Origin: Ensifer sp. IC3342
GTDB lineage: Bacteria; Pseudomonadota; Alphaproteobacteria; Rhizobiales; Rhizobiaceae
Assembly (NCBI RefSeq): GCF_020193655.1
Contig: NZ_JADYVE010000002.1
Span: 186,001-250,000, forward strand
Direction of reading: 5' to 3'
Length of the DNA: 64,000 nucleotides
This document shows, piece after piece, positions 1 through 9,700 of the stretch. The translations under genes were made by a program, and so were the position numbers. Within the stretch, counting starts at the first letter, position 1; each line of letters opens with the position of its first letter. The notes beneath the pieces are model-generated. The model ran no database searches. It was not told where the DNA came from and saw only the letters and a list, made by a program, of their open reading frames with translations.

Positions 1-1
1 G

Positions 2-2188
2 GGCGTCGGCATCTGGTCAACACACTTCATTGCGATGCTCGCCTACGACGGCGGCATACCGATCGCGTATGAGGTGCGAGGCACGACCCTCTCGGTACTG
101 GTGGCGATCGCGGCGTCCTGGATTGCATTCACCGTGGCGCTGGCAGGAACCTTCCGTTACGCCTTCGCCGTCGGCGGCATCCTGCTCGGGCTCGGCATCG
201 CAGCGATGCATTTCACGGGCATGCGCGCGGTGGAAACGCAAGGTAAGGTCACGTACGATCTTGGATCAACCGTGACCGCCATCATCTTCGGCACGCTGAT
301 CGCGGGCGTCGCGCTTCATGCGTTCCGGACGCTGCGGGGTATTCGCAGGCTGGTCGTGTCGACGGTCTTGATCGTGCTTGCGATTTGCACGATGCATTTC
401 AAGTCGATGAGCGGTGTCGGCCTCGTGCCGGACCCGAACGTTGCCGCCACCAACGCATTCGATCCCGCTTGGCTGGCTGGCGGCGTGATCGCCGCATCGA
501 CGACACTCATCCTCATGGCTTTCGTTGCGCTCTTTCTCGACCGCCACCTCACCGATCTTCGGGGCCTCGTCAACGCGTCGCTCGAAGGCATGATGATCGT
601 CAGCGGCGATGAAATCGTCGATGTGAACGAGCGTTTCGCCGATCTCTGCGGCCGGAGCGCAATCGAACTGGCAAGGAGAAATCTTGCGGAGCTCTTCGCG
701 CAGGATCGAGAGCGGCCGGCGGAGCGTAGGGCGTTCGGCGGCTCATGCGAACTCGAATTGCTTCACGCGGACGGGAGTCGAATTCCCGTCGAATTCACGT
801 GCCGCACGATCGAATACCGGGGCCGCGAGTGCGACGTGATTTTCGTGCGCGATCTCAGTCAGCGCAAGGAGGCGGAACGCACGATCGAGCACCTTGCGCA
901 TCATGACGCGCTGACGGACCTTTCGAACCGCAGTTCGTTCGACCGCCGCATGGCGCAGGCGATCGCCGTGGCGAGCGCGAGGAACGAGCCGCTGGCCGTC
1001 CTCTGTCTCGACCTCGACCGCTTCAAGGCCGTCAACGATATTTTCGGTCACGGAGAAGGTGATCGCATCCTGCGCAAGGTGGCCGACATCTTGCGTAAAG
1101 CATGCGGGGAAGGCGACACGATCGCGCGGCTCGGCGGCGACGAATTCGCGATCATCCAGCCTTCCGCCGGACAGCCGGAGGCAGCACGGCAATTGTCGGA
1201 GCGCATTCTCAGGCTTTTCGCGGAGGAAATGGACACCAGCCGTGATCCGATGGCTGTCGGGGTCAGCATCGGCGTGGCGATTTATCCTACCGATGGGGCG
1301 ACGGTGGACCGGCTTTGCAACAATGCCGATACGGCGCTCTACAGGGCGAAGCGGACCGGTAAGGGCGTTGCCTGCTTCTTCGACTCCGAGATGGATGCAG
1401 CAGTGCGCACGCGCCGGCAGATGGAAAACGACCTTCGGCACGCGGTCGTCCGGCGTCAGCTTTTCCTCGAATACCAGCCGCTCGTCGATGTTCGTGACGA
1501 CAGCGTCGTCGGCTATGAAGCGCTGTTGCGCTGGCGGCATCCCGATCGCGGCCTCGTCAGCCCCGGTGTCTTCATTCCAATTGCCGAGGAAAGCGGCTCG
1601 ATCATCCAGATCGGTGAGTGGGTGCTCGAACAGTCCTGCCTTGAAGCAGTCCGGTGGAAGGAGCCGCTGGCGATTTCAGTCAATGTATCGCCGGTGCAGT
1701 TTCTGCTTCCCAACCTCTTTGACCAGATCGAAGGGATTCTGAAGCGCACCGGTCTCGAGCCGCGCCGGCTGGAACTGGAGATCACCGAAGCAGCCCTGAT
1801 GCACAACAGAGACGACGTGCTGGCGACGCTCGTCCGGCTGCGGCTGCTCGGCGTGCGAATCGTCATGGACGATTTCGGGACGGGCCATTCCTCGCTCAGC
1901 AATCTCCAGACCTTCCCATTCGACAAGCTGAAGATCGATTGCAGCTTCACGGCAGCTCTCGACAAGGATCCTGCGGCGCATGCCATCATCCGCGCGATCA
2001 TCGCCCTTGGCCAAAGCCTCAACCTGCCGGTGGTGACCGAAGGTGTCGAGACAGAGCGGCAGAAGCAGATCATCGTCGAAGAGGGATGCCGGCAGATACA
2101 GGGCTTCCTCTCCGGTCGCCCGGGGCGTGCGCCGAGTTCCAGCCAACAGCCTGCGCGCGACGGCCAAAGCGTGATTTTCGTTGCGTGA
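2..2188 (+). CDS. MHYT-PAS-GGDEF-EAL c-di-GMP signalling protein (5' partial)
   Basis: This is a membrane sensor that probably makes and/or degrades cyclic di-GMP. The frame is open from base 2 and its first residues (GVGIWSTHFIAM) are already inside an MHYT membrane repeat, so the true start lies left of the window. Further MHYT signatures (AAMHFTGM, CTMHFKSM) follow, then a PAS-like segment, a GGDEF domain with intact RLGGDEF (about 1130-1147) and an EAL domain with intact YEALLRW (about 1514-1534), DDFGTGHSSL and TEGVET. Both catalytic signatures look usable, so it may be bifunctional. A hairpin follows before the convergent idhA. The signal sensed is unknown. Confidence 0.93.
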   Translation, partial: GVGIWSTHFIAMLAYDGGIPIAYEVRGTTLSVLVAIAASWIAFTVALAGTFRYAFAVGGILLGLGIAAMHFTGMRAVETQGKVTYDLGSTVTAIIFGTLIAGVALHAFRTLRGIRRLVVSTVLIVLAICTMHFKSMSGVGLVPDPNVAATNAFDPAWLAGGVIAASTTLILMAFVALFLDRHLTDLRGLVNASLEGMMIVSGDEIVDVNERFADLCGRSAIELARRNLAELFAQDRERPAERRAFGGSCELELLHADGSRIPVEFTCRTIEYRGRECDVIFVRDLSQRKEAERTIEHLAHHDALTDLSNRSSFDRRMAQAIAVASARNEPLAVLCLDLDRFKAVNDIFGHGEGDRILRKVADILRKACGEGDTIARLGGDEFAIIQPSAGQPEAARQLSERILRLFAEEMDTSRDPMAVGVSIGVAIYPTDGATVDRLCNNADTALYRAKRTGKGVACFFDSEMDAAVRTRRQMENDLRHAVVRRQLFLEYQPLVDVRDDSVVGYEALLRWRHPDRGLVSPGVFIPIAEESGSIIQIGEWVLEQSCLEAVRWKEPLAISVNVSPVQFLLPNLFDQIEGILKRTGLEPRRLELEITEAALMHNRDDVLATLVRLRLLGVRIVMDDFGTGHSSLSNLQTFPFDKLKIDCSFTAALDKDPAAHAIIRAIIALGQSLNLPVVTEGVETERQKQIIVEEGCRQIQGFLSGRPGRAPSSSQQPARDGQSVIFVA

Positions 2189-2194
2189 AAAATC

Positions 2195-2219
2195 AAAGCC
2201 GAGCGTCGAGCCCGGCTTT
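2195..2219 (-). terminator. Intrinsic terminator between convergent genes
   Basis: Seven-base arms AAAGCCG and CGGCTTT enclose an 11-base loop. Read on the - strand, the stem is followed by ATTTTTC, so it best fits termination of idhA. It lies between the stop of the GGDEF-EAL gene and the stop of idhA and could also block read-through from the + strand. Confidence 0.6.
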
Positions 2220-2242
2220 GTCCTGTGTCGAAGGTGTCGGCC

Positions 2243-3235
2243 TCAGGCGACACTGACCTGGCGCTTTTCGGCAACCGACTTCACGGCCGCGTCTGCCAAC
2301 GCCAGCGCCGCGAGCCCGTCCTTGCCGGAGGGCGTGATTTCCGCGCCCTTTTCGATCGCGGCGATGAAGCTCTCGATCTCGTTTGCGTAGGCCTCGGTAT
2401 AGCGTGTCATGAAGAAGTCGTGCAGCGGCGGACGCGTGTAGCCTTCGCCGGTGGCGATCTCGATCGATACGGGGCGCTGGTTTTCCGCTGAGACGACACC
2501 CTTCGATCCGTGAACCTCGATCCGCTGATCGTAGCCATAGGTAGCGCGGCGCGAATTCGAAATGATCGCCTGCTTGCCGGAGGCCGTCTGCAGGATGACC
2601 GAAACGCTGTCATAGTCGCCGGCCTCGCCGATCGCCTTGTCGACGAGCACGGCGGCAGTGGCGGTCACGGCAACCGGCTCCTCCCCGAGCAGGAAGCGTG
2701 CCATGTCGAAATCGTGGATCGTCATGTCGCGGAAGATGCCGCCCGAGCGCTTGATATAGTCGACCGGCGGTGCACCCGGATCGCGTGAGGTGATCGTTAC
2801 CATCTCGACATCGCCGATGCGGCCGTCGTCGATCGCCTTGCGCACCGCCATGAAATGCGGGTCGAAGCGGCGGTTGAAACCGACCATCAGCTTTGCCTTG
2901 GTGTCCGACACGACCTTGAGGCAGGCCCTTACGCGCTCCACATCAAGATCGATCGGCTTTTCGCAGAAGATCGCCTTGCCGGCGCGAGCAAAGCGCTCGA
3001 TCAAGTCGGCATGCGTGTCGGTCGGCGTGCAGATGACGACGGCATCGATGTCGGCAGCGCTTTCGATTTCTTCGATCGTGCGCACTTCGCAGCTATAGGC
3101 CTTGGCGATGGCGTCTGCCGCGGCCGGGAAGGCGTCGGCAACCGCGACGAGGACAGCGTCAGGATTGCCGCTGACGGCTTTCGCGTGAACCTTGCCGATA
3201 CGCCCGGCGCCCAAAAGACCAAATCTTACTGTCAT
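2243..3235 (-). CDS. idhA: Inositol 2-dehydrogenase (Gfo/Idh/MocA family)
   Basis: This enzyme oxidises myo-inositol to scyllo-inosose with NAD+, the first step of inositol catabolism, in the cytoplasm. The 330-residue protein starts with a Rossmann dinucleotide motif (GLLGAGRIG, residues 6-14) and has the family CEKP motif (91-94) with the conserved lysine. Length and sequence match rhizobial IdhA as recalled. It is monocistronic here, with no other iol gene beside it, as in S. meliloti where idhA is separate from iolCDEB. A GGAA-N6-TTCC element about 240 bp upstream matches the reported IolR motif. Other sugar dehydrogenases of the family are the main alternative. Confidence 0.88.
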   Translation of the reverse strand: MTVRFGLLGAGRIGKVHAKAVSGNPDAVLVAVADAFPAAADAIAKAYSCEVRTIEEIESAADIDAVVICTPTDTHADLIERFARAGKAIFCEKPIDLDVERVRACLKVVSDTKAKLMVGFNRRFDPHFMAVRKAIDDGRIGDVEMVTITSRDPGAPPVDYIKRSGGIFRDMTIHDFDMARFLLGEEPVAVTATAAVLVDKAIGEAGDYDSVSVILQTASGKQAIISNSRRATYGYDQRIEVHGSKGVVSAENQRPVSIEIATGEGYTRPPLHDFFMTRYTEAYANEIESFIAAIEKGAEITPSGKDGLAALALADAAVKSVAEKRQVSVA

Positions 3236-3593
3236 GTTCGTCTCTCTCGAAATCCGGTCGGAACCGGAAGGGGGCGCGATGATTGACGCTCATCGCGCAA
3301 AAGCGTCGCGAACATATTGCCCGCGCATACGTAGGAATTTAGCGGTAGTTGATGTCCCCGCGCGCCGCGGCGGCGTGTGTCTCTCTCCCTTGTCCCCATC
3401 CCGACACCGTCTCTCGTTCGCGACAATTTCGCGAGAGGTCGCCGACGGAATGAAAACGCTAGTTTGTTCTGTTTCGGAATTTTTATTCCATTTATGCTGG
3501 AGGCGTCAAGCGTCTGTTTGTGGTGGCGCACTTGCAGACGTAGCCAATTTACCCCTAGAAGGAAGGCCGATTTACAACAGGCCGAGAGACAGG
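3236..3593. other. Intergenic region upstream of idhA
   Basis: This 358-bp gap separates divergent idhA and the small membrane-protein gene. It is more AT-rich than its surroundings around 3440-3560. The only clear signal is the GGAA-N6-TTCC palindrome at 3476-3489. No convincing reading frame or RNA gene was seen, so it presumably carries the divergent promoters. Confidence 0.5.
3476..3489. promoter_or_regulatory. Putative IolR operator (GGAA-N6-TTCC)
   Basis: The sequence GGAATTTTTATTCC fits the motif GGAA-N6-TTCC reported upstream of idhA, iolY, iolR and iolC in S. meliloti for the RpiR-type repressor IolR. It lies 241 bp upstream of the idhA start codon and 105 bp upstream of the divergent small gene. 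Assignment to idhA regulation is inferred from the motif and the neighbour. Confidence 0.6.
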
Positions 3594-3824
3594 ATGCTCA
3601 AATTCATCGATCCGGATCACCCTTTCTACAGACCGTTGTGGGTCCGCCTGTTGATCGTCGCTTTTTGCGCCGCCTGGACGGCGGTCGAGTTCAGCACCGG
3701 CCAAGTGACGTGGGGCATGATCTTTCTGGCCGTGACCGCCTATGCAGGCTGTGCTCTGTTGATCTTTTTCAAACCGAAGCAATCGGCCGACGACAAGAGC
3801 GATACAGGCGACGCCCCGAAGTGA
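3594..3824 (+). CDS. Small inner-membrane protein, DUF3329-like
   Basis: The product is 76 residues with two predicted membrane helices (about residues 16-35 and 40-60) and a charged C-terminal tail ending in KSDTGDAPK. The N-terminus FIDPDHPFYRPLW resembles small rhizobial membrane proteins recalled as DUF3329; this is from memory and not certain. The ATG at 3594 was chosen because the upstream extension has no membrane-protein character, and AGAGACAGG precedes it. It is convergent with the J-domain gene, 2 bp apart. Function unknown. Confidence 0.7.
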   Translation: MLKFIDPDHPFYRPLWVRLLIVAFCAAWTAVEFSTGQVTWGMIFLAVTAYAGCALLIFFKPKQSADDKSDTGDAPK

Positions 3825-3826
3825 AG

Positions 3827-4282
3827 TCATTTCGACCTATTGTCGCGCGGCAGCCGTCGCGACGCTTCATCGATGAGCATATTGGCGAGCTTCATCCGGA
3901 TGGTAGCGTTGGCCCTGAATTCGGCGCCTAACTTGTCCGGATGGTTGGCGGCGGCGAACCGACGTCGTTTGGCAGCAAGCGTGGCCGCGGTTTCCTGCTC
4001 TTCAAGCGCAAGCTCGGCCGCAACCTCGGCAAGACTGGTTCGTTTCAGATAATCGGGCATCACCCGGGGCTGCGTGCTCTCAGCCGGTAAAAGCTCGCCA
4101 TAGGCACGCTGCACCTCCTCGAATGCAGTTATGGCCGGCGACGTGTCGGCGATGAAGCCCTGCGGGAAACCGCCCATCCCATGCCGGAATACCTGCTCGC
4201 CTGCGTCCTCGTTGGACGCCTCGCCCTCCTGCTCCGCCTTCAGTCGCTCGAGCACCGACTGAAAAACCGACATGCCGAACAT
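3827..4282 (-). CDS. J-domain-containing protein (DnaJ-like, C-terminal J domain)
   Basis: The last third of the protein carries a J-domain core with the HPD tripeptide (NHPDKL), which stimulates Hsp70 ATPase in DnaJ-type co-chaperones. No Gly/Phe region or zinc fingers are present, so it is not canonical DnaJ. The start at 4282 was chosen because GGAGAA lies 11 bases upstream and the protein then begins MFGMSVFQ. An in-frame ATG at 4357 with an AAGGG-like site would add 25 residues. Client and partner unknown. It lies between gbpR and the convergent small membrane protein. Confidence 0.72.
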   Translation of the reverse strand: MFGMSVFQSVLERLKAEQEGEASNEDAGEQVFRHGMGGFPQGFIADTSPAITAFEEVQRAYGELLPAESTQPRVMPDYLKRTSLAEVAAELALEEQETAATLAAKRRRFAAANHPDKLGAEFRANATIRMKLANMLIDEASRRLPRDNRSK

Positions 4283-4386
4283 GAATTCGCGTTCTCCACG
4301 AGAGTTTGTTCGATGCGCCGCTTGCGAACGACCAACGAAGCAAGATTCTTGGGTCATCCTGCCCTTTGAGGGTTATGCGAGCCTGA

Positions 4387-5400
4387 TCACGCTCTGCTTT
4401 GCTTCAAAATCAGGTCGTAGAGCAGTTTTGCGCTTGGCGGTAGCGCGCGGCCTTCGGCGGTGATGAGGCCGTAGGGCTTGATGCGTATAGGAAATTGCGT
4501 CGGCAGCACGCGAATATCGCCGGCGGGCGTTCCGTTGCCGGCGACAAGGTTTGCCACGTCGAGGGCGACCGGTGCGATCGCATTGGTGTTTCGAACGATC
4601 GACAGCGTCAGGATGATCGAGGACGTGTTGATGACGGTTGCCGGCAGCCGGACCCCGGCGGAGACGAAGCTGTCCTCGACCGCGCGGCGCAACAGTGTTC
4701 CCGGAGGCTGAAACACCCAGTCGTAACCCGGCAGGTCCTCGGCGTTGGCAAATGGCTTGTCAAGCAGGGGGTGGCCTTCGCGAACGATCAGGCAGACTTC
4801 CTCGAAACCGACCTCGACCATGTTGAAGAGACGGGGATTGAGATCGTCGGGAATGCGGCCGACGACGAAGTCGTGGCGCGCCGCCAGGAGCTCGCGGGTC
4901 AGCACATTGCTGTTGTCGATCTGCACATTGATCTCGATGCCGGGATAGGCCGTCGAAACCTGGCGGATGGCGGGCACGGCGAGATTGAGGGCGGGGCCGG
5001 TGACGGAGCCCAGCGACACCGAGCCGCCGCTGCCGGTTTTCAGCTCATTGATCTCGCGCGCGGCCTGGCGCAGTTCGAGAAAGATCGTGCGGGCGCGTCG
5101 CGCAAGCGCCTCGCCATAACGTGTCAGTTCCACACCACGCGCCACGCGTTCGCAAATCGGCGCCCTCATGATCGCTTCGATCTCGGCGAGCATGCGCGAC
5201 GCTGCCGGCTGCGAGATGCCGAGTGAATCGGCGGCGGTGCTGATGCGACGATGATCCTCGATCGCCAGGATGAGTCTCAGGTGATTGATCTTCAGCCCTG
5301 ACCGAAAGAGCGCGGTATCAAGGAGTTCGTCCCCCATCCCTGCGGCATTCGCCCTGCTGTCCACTGTCACGGCTTTGGTCCCGTTTGCGAAAATTTTCAA
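4387..5400 (-). CDS. gbpR: LysR-family regulator of the sugar-binding protein gene (GbpR)
   Basis: This DNA-binding regulator probably controls the divergent chvE-ggu operon in response to sugars. The 337-residue protein has a LysR helix-turn-helix at about residues 38-95 (ISTAADSLGISQPAASRMLAEIE) and a C-terminal substrate-binding fold. In Agrobacterium, gbpR lies next to chvE and regulates it, which gives the name. The N-terminus before the HTH is about 35 residues longer than usual for the family; an internal ATG at 5337 is a possible alternative start. A perfect palindrome just upstream (5424-5439) is a candidate operator. Confidence 0.85.
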   Translation of the reverse strand: MKIFANGTKAVTVDSRANAAGMGDELLDTALFRSGLKINHLRLILAIEDHRRISTAADSLGISQPAASRMLAEIEAIMRAPICERVARGVELTRYGEALARRARTIFLELRQAAREINELKTGSGGSVSLGSVTGPALNLAVPAIRQVSTAYPGIEINVQIDNSNVLTRELLAARHDFVVGRIPDDLNPRLFNMVEVGFEEVCLIVREGHPLLDKPFANAEDLPGYDWVFQPPGTLLRRAVEDSFVSAGVRLPATVINTSSIILTLSIVRNTNAIAPVALDVANLVAGNGTPAGDIRVLPTQFPIRIKPYGLITAEGRALPPSAKLLYDLILKQSRA

Positions 5401-5423
5401 TAATCACACTCTTTTGGAGTGAT

Positions 5424-5439
5424 ATATCAATTTTGATAT
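5424..5439. promoter_or_regulatory. Palindrome in the gbpR-chvE divergent promoter region
   Basis: ATATCAA and TTGATAT form perfect 7-base arms around TT, 24 bp upstream of the gbpR start and about 200 bp upstream of chvE. It includes a T-N11-A type spacing typical of LysR sites, so it is a good candidate GbpR operator. That role is inferred. Confidence 0.5.
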
Positions 5440-5639
5440 GCATGCAAAGCGATATTGTATTTGACAGTTATGTCGATTGATTCCAGTTTCCCTTCCGATG
5501 CGCCAGTGCATGCGGGAGTATGTGAGGCCGGGAGGGCTTTCCTTCACCTTGAACCACCGCCGGGGACCAGCTCTCCGCGCGAGTGGATCGCTGCGCATAT
5601 GACGGGGCCTGCCGGCTTCAACACTCAGGGAGAGATCTG

Positions 5640-6707
5640 ATGAAATTGATTACTTCGCTTCTCGCAGCCGCGGCGATTTCCGTCGCGTCATTTGCTGCAC
5701 CGGTCTTCGCACAGGACAAGGGCACGGTCGGCATCTCCATGCCGACGAAGACGTCGACCCGCTGGATTTCCGACGGCGAGACCATGGAGAAGCTGTTCAA
5801 GGAAGCCGGCTACACGCCGGACCTGCAGTTCGCTGACGACGACATTCCGAACCAGCTCGCGCAGATCGAGAACATGGTCACCAAGGGCGCGAAAGTCCTC
5901 GTGATCGGCGCCATCGACGGCACCACGCTCTCCGACATCTTGCAGAAAGCACACGACGCTGGCGTCAAGGTCATCGCCTATGACCGGCTCATCCGCGACT
6001 CCGGCAATGTCGATTACTACGCGACCTTCGATAACTTCCAGGTCGGCGTCCTGCAGGCGACGTCTCTCGTCAACGGTCTGAAGCTCGACGGCGCCACCGA
6101 ACCGAAGAACATCGAACTCTTCGGCGGTTCGCCGGATGACAACAACGCCTTCTTCTTCTACGACGGTGCGATGTCGGTCCTGCAGCCCTTGATCGACAGC
6201 GGCAAGATCGTCGTGAAGTCCGGCCAGACGGGCATGGATCAGGTCGGTACGCTGCGTTGGGACGGCGCTGTCGCCCAGTCCCGCATGGAAAACTTGCTTT
6301 CGTCCACCTACACCGACGCGAAGGTCGACGGCGTACTCTCGCCCTATGACGGTCTCTCGATCGGCATCATCTCGGCCCTGAAGGGTGTTGGCTACGGCTC
6401 CGGCGACATGCCGATGCCGGTTGTCACCGGTCAGGACGCCGAACTGCCGTCGGTCAAGTCGATCCTTGCCGACGAACAGAATTCGACCGTCTTCAAGGAC
6501 ACCCGCGAACTCGCCAAGGTCACCGTCGGCATGGTCAACGCGATCATGGACGGCAAGGAGCCGGAAGTGAACGACACCAAGACCTATGAAAACGGTGTCA
6601 AGGTTGTTCCGTCCTACCTCTTGAAGCCGGTTGCGGTCGACAAGTCCAACGCCAAGGAAATCCTCGTCGGCTCGGGCTATTACACGGAAGACCAGATCAA
6701 CAACTGA
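5640..6707 (+). CDS. chvE: Multiple-sugar periplasmic binding protein ChvE
   Basis: This periplasmic receptor binds aldoses (arabinose, galactose, glucose, xylose and related sugars), delivers them to GguAB and, in agrobacteria, signals sugars to virulence induction. The 355-residue protein has a clear signal peptide ending ...AAPVFA before QDKG (about residue 24). It then has the type I binding-protein fold ([26 protein letters not shown]). The ATG at 5640 follows GGGAGAGATCT, a good ribosome-binding site. It is the first gene of chvE-gguA-gguB-gguC and is separated from gguA by a hairpin that probably lowers downstream expression. Confidence 0.95.
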   Translation: MKLITSLLAAAAISVASFAAPVFAQDKGTVGISMPTKTSTRWISDGETMEKLFKEAGYTPDLQFADDDIPNQLAQIENMVTKGAKVLVIGAIDGTTLSDILQKAHDAGVKVIAYDRLIRDSGNVDYYATFDNFQVGVLQATSLVNGLKLDGATEPKNIELFGGSPDDNNAFFFYDGAMSVLQPLIDSGKIVVKSGQTGMDQVGTLRWDGAVAQSRMENLLSSTYTDAKVDGVLSPYDGLSIGIISALKGVGYGSGDMPMPVVTGQDAELPSVKSILADEQNSTVFKDTRELAKVTVGMVNAIMDGKEPEVNDTKTYENGVKVVPSYLLKPVAVDKSNAKEILVGSGYYTEDQINN

Positions 6708-6723
6708 TCGCGTCGAACACTGA

Positions 6724-6753
6724 GGGTCCGCGATCCGTTGCGGACCCTTTTCT
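6724..6753 (+). terminator. Intrinsic terminator/attenuator after chvE
   Basis: Perfect 8-base arms GGGTCCGC (6724-6731) and GCGGACCC (6740-6747) are followed by TTTTCT. It lies in the 97-bp gap between chvE and gguA. Such partial terminators commonly let the binding protein be made in excess of the membrane components. Confidence 0.75.
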
Positions 6754-6804
6754 CTGGGTAAGGGAGTCTGTAGTCTCTCGCAGACTGCCGCTGGAATGCT
6801 GAAC

Positions 6805-8340
6805 ATGGACAATATCATTCTCGAAATGCGGGGCATCACCAAGACGTTTCCGGGCGTCAAGGCGCTGGACAATGTCAGCTTCAAGGTCCGCGAAGGTGAA
6901 ATCCACGCTCTCGTCGGTGAAAATGGTGCCGGCAAGTCGACCTTGATGAAGGTACTGAGCGGCGTCTATCCCGCGGGAACCTACGAGGGTGAGATCCACT
7001 ATGACGGCGAGGTGCGCCGCTTCAGCACGATCTCGGACAGCGAGCATCTCGGCATCATCATCATTCACCAGGAACTGGCGCTCGTTCCCTTGCTGTCGAT
7101 CGCCGAAAACATCTTTCTCGGCAACGAGATCGCCAGCAAAGGCGTGATCCATTGGCCGCAGACATTTGCCCGCACGCAGGAGCTCCTGAACAAAGTAGGC
7201 TTGAAGGAGTCGCCTGCCACGCTCATAACCGATATCGGCGTCGGCAAGCAGCAACTGGTGGAGATCGCCAAGGCGCTTTCCAAGAAGGTCCGACTGCTGA
7301 TCCTCGACGAACCGACCGCCTCGCTCAACGAGACCGATTCCGACGCGCTTCTGAAGCTGCTCATGGAGTTTCGCAAGCAGGGCATGACCTCGATCATCAT
7401 CTCGCACAAGCTGAACGAGATCAAAAAGGTCGCGGACCAGATCACCATCCTGCGCGACGGCGGCACGGTGGAAACACTCGACTGTCACAAGGAAGACATC
7501 AGCGAGGATCGGATCATCAAAGGCATGGTCGGCCGCGCGATGGAAGATCGCTACCCGCCGCGGGAGCCGAATATCGGCGAGACGCTGCTCGAGGTGAAGA
7601 ACTGGAACGTCTTCCACCAGCATCACCGTGACCGCCAGTTCCTGCACGATGTCAGTTTCAACGTTCGCGCCGGCGAGGTCGTCGGCATCGCCGGCCTGAT
7701 GGGCGCGGGCCGTACCGAAACGGTGATGAGCATCTTCGGCAAGTCGTGGGGGCACAAGATCACCGGCGAAGTGACCATGCGCGGCAAGCCGGTGGACGTG
7801 AGCACGATCCCGCGCGCGATCAAGGCAGGCCTTGCCTATGTCACAGAAGACCGCAAGCAGCTCGGTCTCGTGCTCATCAACAACATCAAGGATAACACGA
7901 CGCTTGCCAACCTGAGCGCGGTCGCGTCAAACGGCGTCATCGACGAGCGCAAGGAGAGAAAGGTCGCTGCGGACTATCGCTCGAAGCTCCGCATCCGTTC
8001 GCATTCGATCTATCAGGAGACGGTCAACCTCTCGGGCGGCAACCAGCAGAAGGTCGTTCTGTCCAAGTGGCTGTTCACCAATCCCGAGGTTCTCATACTC
8101 GATGAGCCGACGCGCGGCATCGACATCGGCGCGAAGTATGAGATCTACACCATCATCAACCAACTCGCGGCCGAGGGTAAGGGCATCCTGATGATTTCGT
8201 CGGAGATGCCGGAACTGCTCGGAACCTGCGATCGCATCTATGTCATGAACGAAGGGCGCATTGTGGCAGAGCTTTCCAAGGAAGAAGCGAGCCAGGAATC
8301 CATCATGCGCGCCATCATGCGTTCAGGGGAGAAACACTAA
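6805..8340 (+). CDS. gguA: Sugar ABC transporter ATP-binding protein GguA
   Basis: This ATPase powers sugar import with GguB and ChvE. The 511-residue protein holds two ABC cassettes, as in monosaccharide importers (RbsA/MglA type). Walker A GENGAGKS is at about residues 38-45, with Walker [11 protein letters not shown]. The second cassette has a degenerate Walker A (GLMGAGRTE), signature LSGGNQQK and LILDEPTRG. The start at 6805 is preferred over an ATG at 6796 because a GGA lies 9 bases before it and the protein then starts at the usual point before ILEMRGITK. It overlaps gguB by one base (TAATG). Confidence 0.94.
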   Translation: MDNIILEMRGITKTFPGVKALDNVSFKVREGEIHALVGENGAGKSTLMKVLSGVYPAGTYEGEIHYDGEVRRFSTISDSEHLGIIIIHQELALVPLLSIAENIFLGNEIASKGVIHWPQTFARTQELLNKVGLKESPATLITDIGVGKQQLVEIAKALSKKVRLLILDEPTASLNETDSDALLKLLMEFRKQGMTSIIISHKLNEIKKVADQITILRDGGTVETLDCHKEDISEDRIIKGMVGRAMEDRYPPREPNIGETLLEVKNWNVFHQHHRDRQFLHDVSFNVRAGEVVGIAGLMGAGRTETVMSIFGKSWGHKITGEVTMRGKPVDVSTIPRAIKAGLAYVTEDRKQLGLVLINNIKDNTTLANLSAVASNGVIDERKERKVAADYRSKLRIRSHSIYQETVNLSGGNQQKVVLSKWLFTNPEVLILDEPTRGIDIGAKYEIYTIINQLAAEGKGILMISSEMPELLGTCDRIYVMNEGRIVAELSKEEASQESIMRAIMRSGEKH

Positions 8341-9554
8341 TGGTCGCCGATACGAGCACCCAAACCACCAAACCGTCGATCGGTGACTATCTCAGGAACA
8401 ACATCCGCGAATACGGCCTCCTGGTCGCGCTCGTGATCATCATGCTGTTCTTCCAGTTCGTGACCGACGGCGTACTCTTCAGACCCGTCAACATCACGAA
8501 CCTGGTGCTGCAGAACTCGTTCATCGTCATCATGGCGCTGGGCATGCTGCTGATCATCGTCGCCGGCCATATCGATCTTTCCGTCGGCTCGATCGTGGCC
8601 TTCATCGGCGCCATCTCTGCGATCATGCTGGTCAAATGGGGCCTGCCTGCCTTCGTGGTCATTCCCGCCTGTCTCGTCGTCGGCGGCATCATGGGCGCGG
8701 CACAGGGCTATTGGGTGGCCTATCAAAAGATCCCGTCCTTCATCGTCACGCTCGCCGGCATGCTGGTATTCCGCGGAATGACCTACGTGGTTCTCGGTGG
8801 GCGCCCGATCGGCCCGTTCCCCAAGGACTTCCAGCTTCTTTCGACCGGCTTCGTTCCTGATTTCCTCTATTTCCTCAGCCCGAACCCTGACGTCATCAAG
8901 AACATGGTGGCGCTCGTTGCTGTGCTGGCGCTTGTCGGTTACGCGATCTACGCGGGGCTGCGCAATCGCCGTATCAATGAGCAGCACGGCACGGAGAACG
9001 AGCCCTTCGTCTTCTTCGCAATCCAGATGGCGGTCATCGGCTTCGTCGCCCTGTTCATCGGCTTTCAGCTCTCGACCTATCGCGGACTGCCGAACGTTCT
9101 CATCGTCATGGGCGTGCTGATTGCCGCCTATACGTTCCTTACGACGCGGTCGACGATCGGCCGGCGGATCTATGCGATGGGCGGCAACGAAAAGGCTGCC
9201 AAGCTCTCCGGCATCAACACCGAGCGGCTGACCTTCTACGCTTTCGTGAACATGGGCGTGCTCGCCGCTCTAGCCGGCATGATCATCACGGCTCGGTTGA
9301 ACTCGGCCACTCCGAAGGCAGGCGTCGGCTTCGAACTCGACGTGATCGCGGCCTGTTTCATCGGCGGTGCCTCGGCTTCGGGCGGCGTCGGCAAGATCAC
9401 CGGTGCCGTCATCGGCGCCTTCATCATGGGCGTGATGAACAACGGCATGTCGATCATGGGCATCGGCATCGACTACCAGCAGCTGATCAAGGGCCTCGTG
9501 CTGCTCGCAGCCGTATTCTTCGACGTCTACAACAAGAACAAAGGCAAAGGCTGA
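8340..9554 (+). CDS. gguB: Sugar ABC transporter permease GguB
   Basis: This inner-membrane permease of the ChvE-GguA-GguB importer has 404 residues and about ten or more hydrophobic segments. The family signature region GHIDLSVGSIVAFIGA lies in the N-terminal third and GGNEKAAKLSGI in the C-terminal third. The start codon overlaps the gguA stop, indicating translational coupling. The length matches long permeases of this subgroup (XylH-like), which carry an extra loop compared with RbsC. Confidence 0.94.
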   Translation: MVADTSTQTTKPSIGDYLRNNIREYGLLVALVIIMLFFQFVTDGVLFRPVNITNLVLQNSFIVIMALGMLLIIVAGHIDLSVGSIVAFIGAISAIMLVKWGLPAFVVIPACLVVGGIMGAAQGYWVAYQKIPSFIVTLAGMLVFRGMTYVVLGGRPIGPFPKDFQLLSTGFVPDFLYFLSPNPDVIKNMVALVAVLALVGYAIYAGLRNRRINEQHGTENEPFVFFAIQMAVIGFVALFIGFQLSTYRGLPNVLIVMGVLIAAYTFLTTRSTIGRRIYAMGGNEKAAKLSGINTERLTFYAFVNMGVLAALAGMIITARLNSATPKAGVGFELDVIAACFIGGASASGGVGKITGAVIGAFIMGVMNNGMSIMGIGIDYQQLIKGLVLLAAVFFDVYNKNKGKG

Positions 9555-9700
9555 CCGGTTCTCCGATCAGCGTGCATTGAACCAGAAACAGAAGCGGGCG
9601 GCTCCGGCCGCTGGGTTGGGTGGCGCAAGTCACCCTCGGGGCGGCGCATTGCCTGCATCATGAGTGGCAGGCGGCCCAGTTCGACAGGAAGGACAGGAAC

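Noticed and set aside
5461..5466. TTGACA as the chvE -35 element
   Set aside because: No acceptable -10 hexamer is found at 16-18 bp spacing, so no promoter was called.
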